DNA of 64,000 nt, taken from positions 463,327 to 527,326 of the forward strand of contig NZ_JACHXJ010000004.1 of the NCBI RefSeq assembly GCF_014192015.1, in the 5' to 3' direction. Positions within the stretch are counted from its first letter, which is position 1. Each line of letters opens with the position of its first letter. The DNA comes from Paenibacillus rhizosphaerae. GTDB lineage: Bacteria > Bacillota > Bacilli > Paenibacillales > Paenibacillaceae. The position numbers and the translations under genes were made by a program. Of this stretch, positions 1-8,772 are shown one piece after another. A model generated the notes under the pieces. It was not told where the DNA came from and did no database searches. It saw only the letters and a list, made by a program, of their open reading frames with translations.

Positions 1-60
1 ACGTCGATCGACGTTTTTCTTATAATCAAATCAGGCTTTAAGGAACGCAGATGAAACGAG

Positions 61-1017
61 GTGTGGAACTTGGAACAACGAATGGAAACGGCTGCGGCAG
101 CGCCGCCGGGCATAGGAAAACGCACCCGGAAAACCGGATCCCTCCAGCGGGGCGAAACGCTGTGGGGAATGCTGTTCATCAGCCCGATGCTGCTCGGGGT
201 GCTCATCCTCGTGCTGGTGCCGATCGTCGCAACCATGGTGCTCGGGTTCGCCGACTGGAACTTTGTGCAGGGGTGGAACGGCATCCGCTGGGTCGGGTTT
301 GAAAATTTTCGAAATTTGCTTCATGATGACATGTTTATTAAATCGGTCCGCAATAATGTCATCTTTCTGCTGACCGTGCCGGTGTACATGCTCATTTCAA
401 TGGTGCTCGCCATCCTGATCGACCGGTTCGTGTACATGAAGAGCTACTTCAAGGTCGCTTACTTCATGCCTTATATTTCAAGCGTCGTCGCGGTCGCCGT
501 CGTTTGGCAGGTGCTGTTCCAGCCCTCCTACGGCCCGATCAACGAACTGCTCAAATCGATTGGGGTGCATCATCCGCCAAAATGGATTGCCGATCCGCAT
601 TTTGCGCTGCTGTCGATCATGATGATCTCGGTCTGGATCTCCATCGGCTTCAACATGATCATTTATATCGCCGGGCTGCAGTCGATCCCGCGCGACCTGT
701 ACGAGGCGGCTGACATCGACGGCGCTAACGGATGGACGAAATTCACCCGGATTACGGTGCCGCTGCTGTCGCCGACGTCCTTTTTCCTGATGGTGACGGG
801 CATTATTTCAACGTTCAAGGTGTTCGATATCATTGCGGTGATGACGCAGGGCGGCCCGGTGGGCTCCACGACGATGATGGTCTGGTACCTGTACGACACG
901 GCATTCGTCAATTTGAAGGTGGGCTACGCTTCGGCGATCGCCGCGGTTCTCTTTGCCTTTGTCATGCTGATAACACTCGGACAGTGGTCCGCCCAGAAGA
1001 AATGGGTCAATTACTAA
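61..1017 (+). CDS. CUT1-family sugar ABC transporter permease (MalF/UgpA-like)
   Basis: Inner-membrane permease subunit that would pair with the next gene to import an oligosaccharide delivered by the lipoprotein at 1980. The 318-residue product has a soluble N-terminus, a first membrane segment near residues 35-60, five further segments, and the EAA loop around residue 215 (EAADIDGANGWTKFTRITVP), where the ATPase docks. No ATPase is encoded nearby, so a shared MsmX-like ATPase is likely (family knowledge). The GTG at 61 is the longest start. ATG at 82 is possible, and neither has a strong ribosome binding site. A TATAAT at 21-26 could be the -10 of a promoter that begins outside the window. 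The family call is secure; the substrate is inferred from downstream enzymes. Confidence 0.9.
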   Translation: MWNLEQRMETAAAAPPGIGKRTRKTGSLQRGETLWGMLFISPMLLGVLILVLVPIVATMVLGFADWNFVQGWNGIRWVGFENFRNLLHDDMFIKSVRNNVIFLLTVPVYMLISMVLAILIDRFVYMKSYFKVAYFMPYISSVVAVAVVWQVLFQPSYGPINELLKSIGVHHPPKWIADPHFALLSIMMISVWISIGFNMIIYIAGLQSIPRDLYEAADIDGANGWTKFTRITVPLLSPTSFFLMVTGIISTFKVFDIIAVMTQGGPVGSTTMMVWYLYDTAFVNLKVGYASAIAAVLFAFVMLITLGQWSAQKKWVNY

Positions 1018-1037
1018 GCGAAAGGAGCTGACAGAAA

Positions 1038-1877
1038 ATGACGACACGTACCGGGCCCGACTGGCGCAGGCTGGTCATCACCGTGGTCATGCTGGCGGTC
1101 AGCATCCTGTTTCTGATGCCGTTCATCTGGATGCTGGTCACTTCCTTCAAGATTGAAAAGGACGTCTTCGTCTACCCGATCCAGTGGATTCCAAGGAAAT
1201 GGAACGCGGTGGCGAATTATAAAGAGGTGTGGTTCGGCGATTACCCTTTTTATCTCTATTACTGGAACTCGATCAAGGTCAGCGTGCTGACGACGCTGAT
1301 CTCCTGCACGGCGTCGGCCCTGGCCGCCTACGGCTTCTCCAAAATCCAGTTTGCCGCCGGGCGCTGGCTGTTCATGATCGTGCTGGTCACCTACATGATT
1401 CCGGGGCAGGCGATCCTGATTCCGCAGTTTATTTTGTACCGCAACATCGGCTTGTTCGACAGCCATTTCGGCCTCATTATTCTAGGCAGCTTCAGCGTGC
1501 TGGGCACGTTCATGCTCCGCCAATTCTTTATGGGCATTCATCAGGAATTCATCGAGTCGGCGAAAATCGACGGCGCGGGCCATCCCCGCATCTTCTCCTC
1601 GATCGCGCTGCCGCTCGTGAAGCCGGCGGTGGCGACCTACGCCATTCTGCGTTTTATCTGGACATGGAACGATTACCAGAATCCGCTGATCTTCCTGCGG
1701 AGCGACCGGCTGTTTACGATTCCGCTGGCAATGCAGAAGTTTACGTCTTTAAGCGGGGAGTTCTACTCGCTGATCATGGCCGCGGCGGTATCCGCCATTT
1801 TCCCGCTGCTGCTGATTTTTATCATTGGGCAAAAAAACGTCATCGCGGGCATCGCCCTCGGAGGCGTCAAGGGTTAG
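1038..1877 (+). CDS. CUT1-family sugar ABC transporter permease (MalG/UgpE-like)
   Basis: Second permease subunit of the same importer, 279 residues with six predicted membrane segments, the first at about residues 10-32. The EAA-loop motif ESAKIDGAGHPRIFSSIALP lies near residue 175. It starts 20 bases after the first permease stops, behind a clear AAGGAG site. The gene order permease-permease-binding protein, rather than binding protein first, is usual for the Paenibacillus YesMN-linked systems. The protein ends with the typical GGVKG tail of this family. The substrate is not readable from the sequence; the lyase and GH88 genes downstream suggest unsaturated or uronate-containing oligosaccharides. 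Confidence 0.9.
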   Translation: MTTRTGPDWRRLVITVVMLAVSILFLMPFIWMLVTSFKIEKDVFVYPIQWIPRKWNAVANYKEVWFGDYPFYLYYWNSIKVSVLTTLISCTASALAAYGFSKIQFAAGRWLFMIVLVTYMIPGQAILIPQFILYRNIGLFDSHFGLIILGSFSVLGTFMLRQFFMGIHQEFIESAKIDGAGHPRIFSSIALPLVKPAVATYAILRFIWTWNDYQNPLIFLRSDRLFTIPLAMQKFTSLSGEFYSLIMAAAVSAIFPLLLIFIIGQKNVIAGIALGGVKG

Positions 1878-1979
1878 CATCCGTCAAAATAGCAGGATCA
1901 ACGGTCAATTTAGCGTCATGGGCCGGGGGAATGGCCCCGGTATAATCAAAGCGTATAATCCAAGGGAGGTTATTGAGGG

Positions 1980-3365
1980 ATGAAGAGAAAAAGATGGCTT
2001 ACCGGCGCGGCAGCCGGCATGCTGCTGATCAGTTTGCTGTCGGGCTGCGGGGGAAGCGGCGGCGGGGATAGCGAAGGGGCTTCCGGCTCCGGCGGATCCA
2101 GCGGCGGCCAGGACAAGGTCAACCTGAGATTATACACCTATGGAACCGAGGAAGCTTACAATTGGAGCAAGACGCTCAAGGCCTACGAAGACGCCAACCC
2201 CGGCGTCACGATCGAGCTGGTGCAGCTCAGCGAAAAAGGCGATACGCAGGAGGCTTCCAAAAAGCTGGACCTGGAGGCGGCGTCCTCCGCGCAGATGGAC
2301 ATCCTGATGTTCAGCGATCCGGCTGGATACGCACAGCGTGTGGCACTGGGCATGGCGGAGCCTCTGGACGACTACATTGCCAAGGACGGTTATAAGGAAG
2401 AGACGGATTATAAAGTCGATACCCGCCTGAACGGCAAGGTGTACGCGCTGCCGGGCAAGTTCAACCCATGGTACGTGCTATTGAACAAGGACCATTTGGA
2501 TGAAGCGGGCCTGAGCGTGCCGACCGATTGGACATGGGACCAGTTTGCTGATTATGCGAAAAAGCTCACCAAGGGCGAGGGCGCAAGCAAGCGCTACGGC
2601 ACGTACTTCCACGGCCCGCAGGGCGGGGGCTGGCTGGAGTTCCTGAAGCTGAAGATGGAGAATCAGCCGGAAAACTCCGACTTTCTCAAGGCCGACGGCT
2701 CCTCGAATCTGGATGATCCCAATTTCCGGGCGACGCTGGAGCTGCGGCTGAAAATGGAAAAAGAAGACCAGTCCTCTGTTCCGTATACCGACATGATTTC
2801 GCAGAAGCTCAATTACCGGACGCAGTTTTTTAACCAATCGGCGAGCATGATCGTGATCGGCAGCTGGATGAATACCGAGATCGGCGGGACCGATAAGGTG
2901 CCGCTGGAGTTTAATGTCGCCGTCGCGCCGTTCCCGAAAAACAAAGAAGGCGATCCCACAGGCATAACCCCGGTCACGACCGATTATGTCGCCGTCGCCG
3001 CCAAGTCCAAGCACAAGGAAGAAGCCTACAAGTTCGTGCGCTGGTACACGACCGAAGGGCAGACGGTTCAGGGTAAAAATATTCCGGCCTGGAGCCAGGT
3101 GAAGAGCGACCAGGTGGAGCAGATCATCGATACGATCCTCGCCGGCACGAAAAGCCCGGAGAAGGTCGACAAGAAGTCATTGGTCGACACGCTGGTCGCC
3201 TCGAAAGCATCAGCGATCGTGCCGCCGGCCTCCTACCAGGCCGAAGTGTTCAAAGCGGTCAACGAGGAATACGAGAAGCTGATTCTCGGCAACCAGGATA
3301 TCGATGAGACAGTGAAAAACTCGCAGGAGCGTGTGAACAAAATCATCGAATCCAACCAAAAATAA
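1980..3365 (+). CDS. Sugar ABC transporter substrate-binding lipoprotein
   Basis: Extracytoplasmic solute receptor of the importer encoded just upstream. The 461-residue protein has a charged N-terminus, a hydrophobic stretch and a lipobox (LLSGC, lipidated Cys at residue 23), followed by a Gly/Ser-rich tether to about residue 45. The rest has the fold pattern of family 1 extracellular solute-binding proteins. The start is ATG behind GGGAGG. A 102-base gap separates it from the permease and holds a short GC hairpin (about 1922-1940) and two TATAAT-like boxes, so extra transcription of this highly needed component is possible. A terminator-like hairpin follows at 3391. The ligand is inferred only from neighbours. 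Confidence 0.92.
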   Translation: MKRKRWLTGAAAGMLLISLLSGCGGSGGGDSEGASGSGGSSGGQDKVNLRLYTYGTEEAYNWSKTLKAYEDANPGVTIELVQLSEKGDTQEASKKLDLEAASSAQMDILMFSDPAGYAQRVALGMAEPLDDYIAKDGYKEETDYKVDTRLNGKVYALPGKFNPWYVLLNKDHLDEAGLSVPTDWTWDQFADYAKKLTKGEGASKRYGTYFHGPQGGGWLEFLKLKMENQPENSDFLKADGSSNLDDPNFRATLELRLKMEKEDQSSVPYTDMISQKLNYRTQFFNQSASMIVIGSWMNTEIGGTDKVPLEFNVAVAPFPKNKEGDPTGITPVTTDYVAVAAKSKHKEEAYKFVRWYTTEGQTVQGKNIPAWSQVKSDQVEQIIDTILAGTKSPEKVDKKSLVDTLVASKASAIVPPASYQAEVFKAVNEEYEKLILGNQDIDETVKNSQERVNKIIESNQK

Positions 3366-3390
3366 TTTTGGTATAATATGATCCAAAAAC

Positions 3391-3417
3391 GGGGGACGGT
3401 TATTTCGTCCCTTTTTT
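3391..3417 (+). terminator. Intrinsic terminator or attenuator after the binding-protein gene
   Basis: A 6-bp stem (GGGACG at 3393-3398 with CGTCCC at 3406-3411) is followed directly by TTTTTT. It sits between the binding protein and the histidine kinase, 20 bases before the kinase start, so it probably only partly terminates and lowers kinase expression relative to the binding protein. Confidence 0.7.
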
Positions 3418-3436
3418 GTACCCTGGAGGGACCATC

Positions 3437-5242
3437 ATGATCAACCGGTTGCGGCACTTGGCGCTTCGCTCGATCCGTCATAAGCTTATCTTCGCGTCGA
3501 TTGTCTGCATCGTCGTTCCCGCGGTCATCAGCCTGGTCGTGTACAACGGCTTATCGCGGGAGGCGGTGAAGCGGCAGGCCGTGTCTAACGCGAGGGATTC
3601 GCTGCAGCTGGTGGCCGGATCCGTCACGAACCTGCTGTCCAGCAAGCTGAACATTGCCAACTACATTCAGGTCAATTCCGGTTTGAACACCTACTTCAAG
3701 CAGGTCGCCTCAGGCAATGAGGAGAAGGATCCGTACCGCCGGTTTACCGAGGCGAACCGGGTGCTGGAGCAGCTCGACAGCCTGACGGTGGTTGGCGAGC
3801 AGACGTATGTGACCGTTCTGCTGACAAACGGGGCGTATTACATGAATTATTCCGTAAGCGATTACAATCCGCCGGACCTGACCCGGCAGCCCTGGTTCAG
3901 GCAGATTAAGGAGCTGAGAGGGCTGGAGTCTTATTGGACCGGACCCGAGCGAACCGTCTACGTGCAGGATCAAGCCGATCACCCCTATCAGCTGTCCATT
4001 GCCCGGTCGCTGCGGCTGGCCAATTCGGAAATTTACGGCTATGTGGTGGTGTCTTGGGTGGAGGATCAGGTCAGCGGCATCTTTGACCGGCTCTCCAAGG
4101 GGAACCGGGTGCTGATGGTAGACGGCTCGGGTACGATCGTATCGGGGCCGGCCGGCCAAATCGGCAGGAAGTTTGCTTATGCCGAACTGAATGAGAGGAC
4201 CAAGCCGTATTCGATTGAACGGATCGACGGGGAGAAATTCCTGGTGGTGGAGCAGGAGATCCCGATGAACGGCTGGCATCTCGTGCTGATGCAGCCGTAC
4301 CAGGACGCGATCGTGGACCTGAATGCCATCTTCAGCAAGGTGTTCCTGTTCGAAATGATCTCTTTCTTCGTGTTCCTTCTGCTGCTGATCGTGCTGGTCC
4401 GCAGGTTCACGACGCCGCTCGTCCGGCTTGGCAAAGTGACGAACGCGGTGCAGCGCGGCAACCTGGACGTTCGTTCGGGCGTGGCCGGCAATGATGAGAT
4501 CGGGCGGCTCGGACTGTTGTTTGACCAGATGCTGGATCGGGTCAAAGAAATGATCGCCGAGGTATCGGACCACCAGGCCCGCAAGCGAAGGGCCGAGCTT
4601 AAAATGCTGCAGGCGCAGATTCATCCCCATTTTTTGTTCAACGTGTTAAATTCCATCCGCATGAAGGTGATGAAGCGCGGCGATCCGGAGAGCGCCAAGA
4701 TGATTGGCTCGCTGTCGGTCCTGCTCCGCATGACGATCAGCCGCGAGAATGATGAAATTTTGCTGCATGAGGAGATCGATTTGATTTCCCATTACGTCGC
4801 CCTGATGAACCTGCGGCAGAAGGAGGAGGCCGTGCTGCAGCTGGATATTGATCCGGAGGCTTTTCTGATCAAGGTTCCGCGCTTCTTCCTGCAGCCCCTG
4901 GTCGAGAATGCGATGATCCATGGGCTGAGCCGCCAGGCAGGCACGATATCGATTCGGGCGGCGACGGAGGTGGAACGGATCATTCTTACGGTCGCCGATG
5001 ATGGTGCAGGGATGGAAGAGGAGCGGCGGCAGGAGCTGATGCGGATTCTGAACGGAGCCTCCTATGCAGCGAAGGTTTCCCCGTCTAGCGGCTCCTTTTC
5101 AGGCATTGGCCTGCCCAATGTGGCGGAGCGGATGAACATGATGTTCGGCGGTGGCTTCAAGGCTTGCGTGAACAGCGAGCCGGGAGCCGGAACCGTGATT
5201 GAGATGCATATTCCACGGAAGGAGGGGCTGCGGGATGTATAA
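3437..5242 (+). CDS. YesM-family sensor histidine kinase
   Basis: Membrane sensor kinase of about 601 residues that would phosphorylate the regulator encoded next. The architecture seen is an N-terminal membrane segment (about 15-37), a large extracytoplasmic sensor region, a second membrane segment near 295-318, a HAMP region, the His_kinase region with the phospho-acceptor motif QIHPHFLFNVLNSIRMK near residue 393, and a C-terminal HATPase with an N box (QPLVENAMIHG) and G boxes (DDGAGM, GIGLPNV). The ATG at 3437 follows GGAGGG; an in-frame start upstream at 3416 lacks a site. The last eight bases overlap the regulator gene. It probably senses the sugar, or its loaded binding protein. Confidence 0.93.
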   Translation: MINRLRHLALRSIRHKLIFASIVCIVVPAVISLVVYNGLSREAVKRQAVSNARDSLQLVAGSVTNLLSSKLNIANYIQVNSGLNTYFKQVASGNEEKDPYRRFTEANRVLEQLDSLTVVGEQTYVTVLLTNGAYYMNYSVSDYNPPDLTRQPWFRQIKELRGLESYWTGPERTVYVQDQADHPYQLSIARSLRLANSEIYGYVVVSWVEDQVSGIFDRLSKGNRVLMVDGSGTIVSGPAGQIGRKFAYAELNERTKPYSIERIDGEKFLVVEQEIPMNGWHLVLMQPYQDAIVDLNAIFSKVFLFEMISFFVFLLLLIVLVRRFTTPLVRLGKVTNAVQRGNLDVRSGVAGNDEIGRLGLLFDQMLDRVKEMIAEVSDHQARKRRAELKMLQAQIHPHFLFNVLNSIRMKVMKRGDPESAKMIGSLSVLLRMTISRENDEILLHEEIDLISHYVALMNLRQKEEAVLQLDIDPEAFLIKVPRFFLQPLVENAMIHGLSRQAGTISIRAATEVERIILTVADDGAGMEEERRQELMRILNGASYAAKVSPSSGSFSGIGLPNVAERMNMMFGGGFKACVNSEPGAGTVIEMHIPRKEGLRDV

Positions 5243-6878
5243 TGTCATGCTGGCTGACGATGATTACCCCGTGATTGAGCTGCTGTCGGAGACGATCCGC
5301 TGGGAGGAGCTCGGGCTGCGGCTGATGTCCACCCATGAGAACGGATGGAGCGCCTGGGAGCAGGCCCAGCGCCAGACCCCGGATATCCTCATTACGGATA
5401 TCGGGATGCCCAAGATGGACGGCTTGGAGCTGTCGGGACGCATCCGGGAGCTGAATCCCGCCGTGCAGATCGCCATTTTGTCCTGCCATAGCGAATTTCA
5501 GTATGCCCAGCAGGCCGTCCGGCTGAACGTACAGGACTATCTGCTGAAGGACACGCTTGACCCGGAGGATCTGGTACAGCGGCTTACCCGGTTCAAGCAG
5601 GCGATGGATGAGGAGAAGCAGGCAGGCTGGGAGCACAGCCGGATGAAGCGCATGTATGATGAGGCGAAGGAGCTGCGGAAGGAACAGAGCCTGAAAAACC
5701 TCATCGATCTGCCCCTGCTGTCCCCGGAGAACTGGAGGAAGGAGGCAGCGGAGTACGGCCTGCTACGGGAAGGCGAGTACACCCTGCCGGTCGCTGGATT
5801 TCTGGAGAATTACCGGCTGGTGAAATACCGCTTCTTCTCAGACCAAACACTGCGCTTTGCCGTCGGCAACGTCATGAAGGAAGTGCTGGAGAACTTTGCA
5901 CCATGCGGGGTACACGCGGGCTATGATGCCAAAACCTGGCTGCTGTTTTTCTCCGGCAAGCCGGGACTCCATCGGAATTTTTATGAAGAAACGGCGCAGA
6001 TGCTGAAGGAAATCCAGTCCGCGCTGCGAAAAGTACTTAAGGTTGACATGTCGCTGTGCATCGGCGAGCCCTGCGCCTCGCCGGAGAGCTTGAAGCAGAC
6101 GCTTGGCGGGCTGCTGGCCTCGGGCGGGCTGCGTTTCTATCTGGAGCCCGGGGAAACCGTGAAGCTGCGCGCCTCCAGACCGAAGCTGGAGCCGGAGCCG
6201 GGAGGGGATGACCTGCCGCCGCGGGAACTGTTCAGCTTCTACGATGACGCGCTCGGCGAGCTGCGCGGGGCTTTGCTGGACCGGGAGCCGCAGGCGATCC
6301 GGTCGGCGACGGCCGCTTGGACCGCGAGGATCCGCAAGGAGCGGTATCCGCCGGAGACGGTGAAGGATTGGGTCCTCAAGCTGCTGCTGGATTTGAAGCT
6401 GAAGCTTCAAGCCATCCCTTCCGTTTCGACGGCATCGTCCGCGGATACGCTCCACAAGGAAATCGCGGACATCGATTCGCTTGCGGATCTTCATGCCTGG
6501 CTGAACGGGCACTTGGAGTCGTGGGCGGCGACCGGTTTTGGCGGCCATAAGTCCGGCAGAAGACCCGAAATTACAGAAGCCTGCGTGTACGTTACGCGGC
6601 GGCTGCACAGCCGGATTTCGCTGGACGAGGTGGCGGAGCACCTCCACATGAACACGAGCTACTTCTGCCGGCTGTTCAAGAAGGAGACGGGGAGCACCTT
6701 CATCGAATACGTGACCCGGCTCAAAATGATGCGGGCCCAGGAACTGCTGGACCGGACGGGAGCGACCGTCGGGGAAATTTGTGAGCAGCTGGGCTATGAC
6801 AATCAAAGCTATTTCATTAAGACATTCAAATCTTACGCCGGCGTGACCCCGGTGGAGTACCGGAGCCGGCTGCGGTGA
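5235..6878 (+). CDS. YesN-family response regulator (REC plus AraC-type HTH)
   Basis: Cytoplasmic transcription regulator of 547 residues. The receiver domain is N-terminal (MLADDDYPVIELL, phospho-acceptor Asp near residue 54 in TDIGMPKMDG). A long middle region without a recognised domain follows, then a C-terminal AraC-type pair of helix-turn-helix motifs (HLHMNTSYFCRLFKKETGS and EICEQLGYDNQSYFIKTFKS). The start is the ATG at 5235, which overlaps the kinase stop; a longer reading frame from 5199 lies inside the kinase. It likely activates the surrounding transport and lyase genes (inference from context and family). Confidence 0.93.
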   Translation: MYNVMLADDDYPVIELLSETIRWEELGLRLMSTHENGWSAWEQAQRQTPDILITDIGMPKMDGLELSGRIRELNPAVQIAILSCHSEFQYAQQAVRLNVQDYLLKDTLDPEDLVQRLTRFKQAMDEEKQAGWEHSRMKRMYDEAKELRKEQSLKNLIDLPLLSPENWRKEAAEYGLLREGEYTLPVAGFLENYRLVKYRFFSDQTLRFAVGNVMKEVLENFAPCGVHAGYDAKTWLLFFSGKPGLHRNFYEETAQMLKEIQSALRKVLKVDMSLCIGEPCASPESLKQTLGGLLASGGLRFYLEPGETVKLRASRPKLEPEPGGDDLPPRELFSFYDDALGELRGALLDREPQAIRSATAAWTARIRKERYPPETVKDWVLKLLLDLKLKLQAIPSVSTASSADTLHKEIADIDSLADLHAWLNGHLESWAATGFGGHKSGRRPEITEACVYVTRRLHSRISLDEVAEHLHMNTSYFCRLFKKETGSTFIEYVTRLKMMRAQELLDRTGATVGEICEQLGYDNQSYFIKTFKSYAGVTPVEYRSRLR

Positions 6879-6912
6879 GGCTGTGGCCGCATGAGAGAGG
6901 AGGAAGCGACAA

Positions 6913-8772
6913 TTGCTGGAATCATCATCCTGTCATGAGCAAGGAAGTCCGTCTCTGGAGGAAGTGGTCCGTGACATGGCTCCCGCCGGATTGGACCTGT
7001 ATTACCCGGACGGGGACGCGGCCCGTTTCTGGCAGAAGGTCCGGACTTCGGACCTGTATGAAGCGGACCGGGGCGAAATCCAGGCCGAAGGACAGCGGCT
7101 GCTGGGACTGCCGCTGCCGGTATTAACGTACTCGCTGTATGCCGACTTTGCCCGCACCGGGCGCCGGCTCGGCTATGAGCGGGTGTATTTCGAGCGGCGC
7201 CGCCGGCTGAATACCTTTGCGATTCTGATGATGCTTGAGCCGGAGCGGGATGAATACCGCGAGGCTCTGTGCGATACGCTGTGGCTCATCTTGGAGGAGT
7301 ATACCTGGTGTCTGCCCGCGCACCTGGGAGAAGGGGACGCCGGGGGCGAGATCGATTTGTTCAGCGCCGAAACCGGCTTTGCGCTGAGCGAGCTGCTGTG
7401 CCTGACGGGCGACGGCCTGCCGCCATTGATCCGGAGCCGGATTCGGGACGAAGTGCATCGACGCCTGTTCGAGCCGTATTTGGCCCAGTCGTTTCACTGG
7501 GAGTCGGCCGTGCATAACTGGTCCGCCGTGTGCGCCGGCTCGATCGGCGCGGCGGCGCTGCTGCTGATGGAGGATGCGGATCGTTTGGCGGCCGTCCTGG
7601 CGAAGGCCGAGAGAAGCATGAACAGCTACCTGACGGGGTTCGGTGAAGACGGCGCCTGTCAGGAAGGGCTGGGGTACTGGAATTACGGATTCGGTTATTT
7701 TACGTACTACGCCGATCTGCTCCGGAAGCGGTCCCGTGAACGGCTGGACTGGTTCGCCAGCGGCAAGGTCCGCCGCATCGCGCTGTTTCAGCAAAAATGC
7801 TTTCTCGGCGGAAGCGCGGTGGCGAACTTCTCCGACTCCAGGCCAAGCGGCAGCATTCAGCCGGGGCTGTCGGATTATCTGGCCGGCTTGTATCCAGAGT
7901 TCCAGCGGCCGCCGGCCCGCCTCCGGGCTGGGTATACCGAGGATCACTGCAGCCGCTGGGCGCCGGCCATCCGGAATCTGCTGTGGCGGAGCGGGGAGCC
8001 GGCGCAGGGCGAGTGGGGGTCGTACTTCGGCTATCTGCCCGACGCCCAGTGGCTGACTTGGCGGCATGCCGGCCCTGGCTGCGCGTTCGGCTTTGCGGCC
8101 AAAGGCGGACATAACGCCGAGCCCCACAACCATAACGACCTCGGGCAGTTTATTCTGTACGGGGACGGCGAGTTTTTCCTCGCCGACCTCGGCAGCGGGG
8201 AATACACGAAGTCGTATTTCGGACCGGAGCGCTACACTTACGACTGCAACGGCTCGCAGGGACACAGCGTGCCGATCGTCGGCGGCCAGTATCAGGCCGA
8301 AGGAGAGGACAGCCGCGCGGTGGTCGAGGAGGCTTTTGCGGATGAGGCTGGAGCTGTGTTTAACGTGGACCTCACGCAAGCTTACCGATACGCGGGGCTG
8401 GAAAGTCTAAGACGCGCGCTCCGCTGGGAGATGCGGGACGGGCTGCCGAGTCTGGCGCTCACGGACGAGTACCGGTTTGCGGGAGCGCCAAGCTCGGTGG
8501 TGGAGCGGTTTGTCACCCGCGTCCGGCCGCGGCTTGCGGGGGACCGGATCGAGCTTCAAGGATCAGGAGAGCAGGGCCTGAAGCTGATCATGCGTTATGA
8601 CGGCGGGGTGCTCTCGCCGGAGATCACCCGGCGGGTGTTTATGGACCATGACGGATGCGAGGCCGAATGGTACACGATCGATTTGACGGTCCGGAAGCCG
8701 GAGCCCTCCATCCGGGCCGTTGTCACCTTCGAGTTTGAGCCAAATGACGAGGAAAGCGGGGATCGGAAATGA
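6913..8772 (+). CDS. Heparinase II/III-like polysaccharide lyase
   Basis: A 619-residue protein with the heparinase II/III layout: an alpha-helical toroid N-terminal half with the signature DGACQEGLGYWNYGFGYF (about residues 247-264), and a beta-sandwich C-terminal half carrying GGHNAEPHNHNDLGQF (about 397-412), which holds the conserved His and Asn residues near the active site. The family cleaves uronate-containing polysaccharides by beta-elimination. No signal peptide is visible, so it probably acts on imported oligosaccharides in the cytoplasm. The start is TTG at 6913 behind GAGAGGAGG. Its stop overlaps the GH88 start (ATGA), so the two are translationally coupled. The exact glycan is not determined. 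Confidence 0.85.
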   Translation: MLESSSCHEQGSPSLEEVVRDMAPAGLDLYYPDGDAARFWQKVRTSDLYEADRGEIQAEGQRLLGLPLPVLTYSLYADFARTGRRLGYERVYFERRRRLNTFAILMMLEPERDEYREALCDTLWLILEEYTWCLPAHLGEGDAGGEIDLFSAETGFALSELLCLTGDGLPPLIRSRIRDEVHRRLFEPYLAQSFHWESAVHNWSAVCAGSIGAAALLLMEDADRLAAVLAKAERSMNSYLTGFGEDGACQEGLGYWNYGFGYFTYYADLLRKRSRERLDWFASGKVRRIALFQQKCFLGGSAVANFSDSRPSGSIQPGLSDYLAGLYPEFQRPPARLRAGYTEDHCSRWAPAIRNLLWRSGEPAQGEWGSYFGYLPDAQWLTWRHAGPGCAFGFAAKGGHNAEPHNHNDLGQFILYGDGEFFLADLGSGEYTKSYFGPERYTYDCNGSQGHSVPIVGGQYQAEGEDSRAVVEEAFADEAGAVFNVDLTQAYRYAGLESLRRALRWEMRDGLPSLALTDEYRFAGAPSSVVERFVTRVRPRLAGDRIELQGSGEQGLKLIMRYDGGVLSPEITRRVFMDHDGCEAEWYTIDLTVRKPEPSIRAVVTFEFEPNDEESGDRK

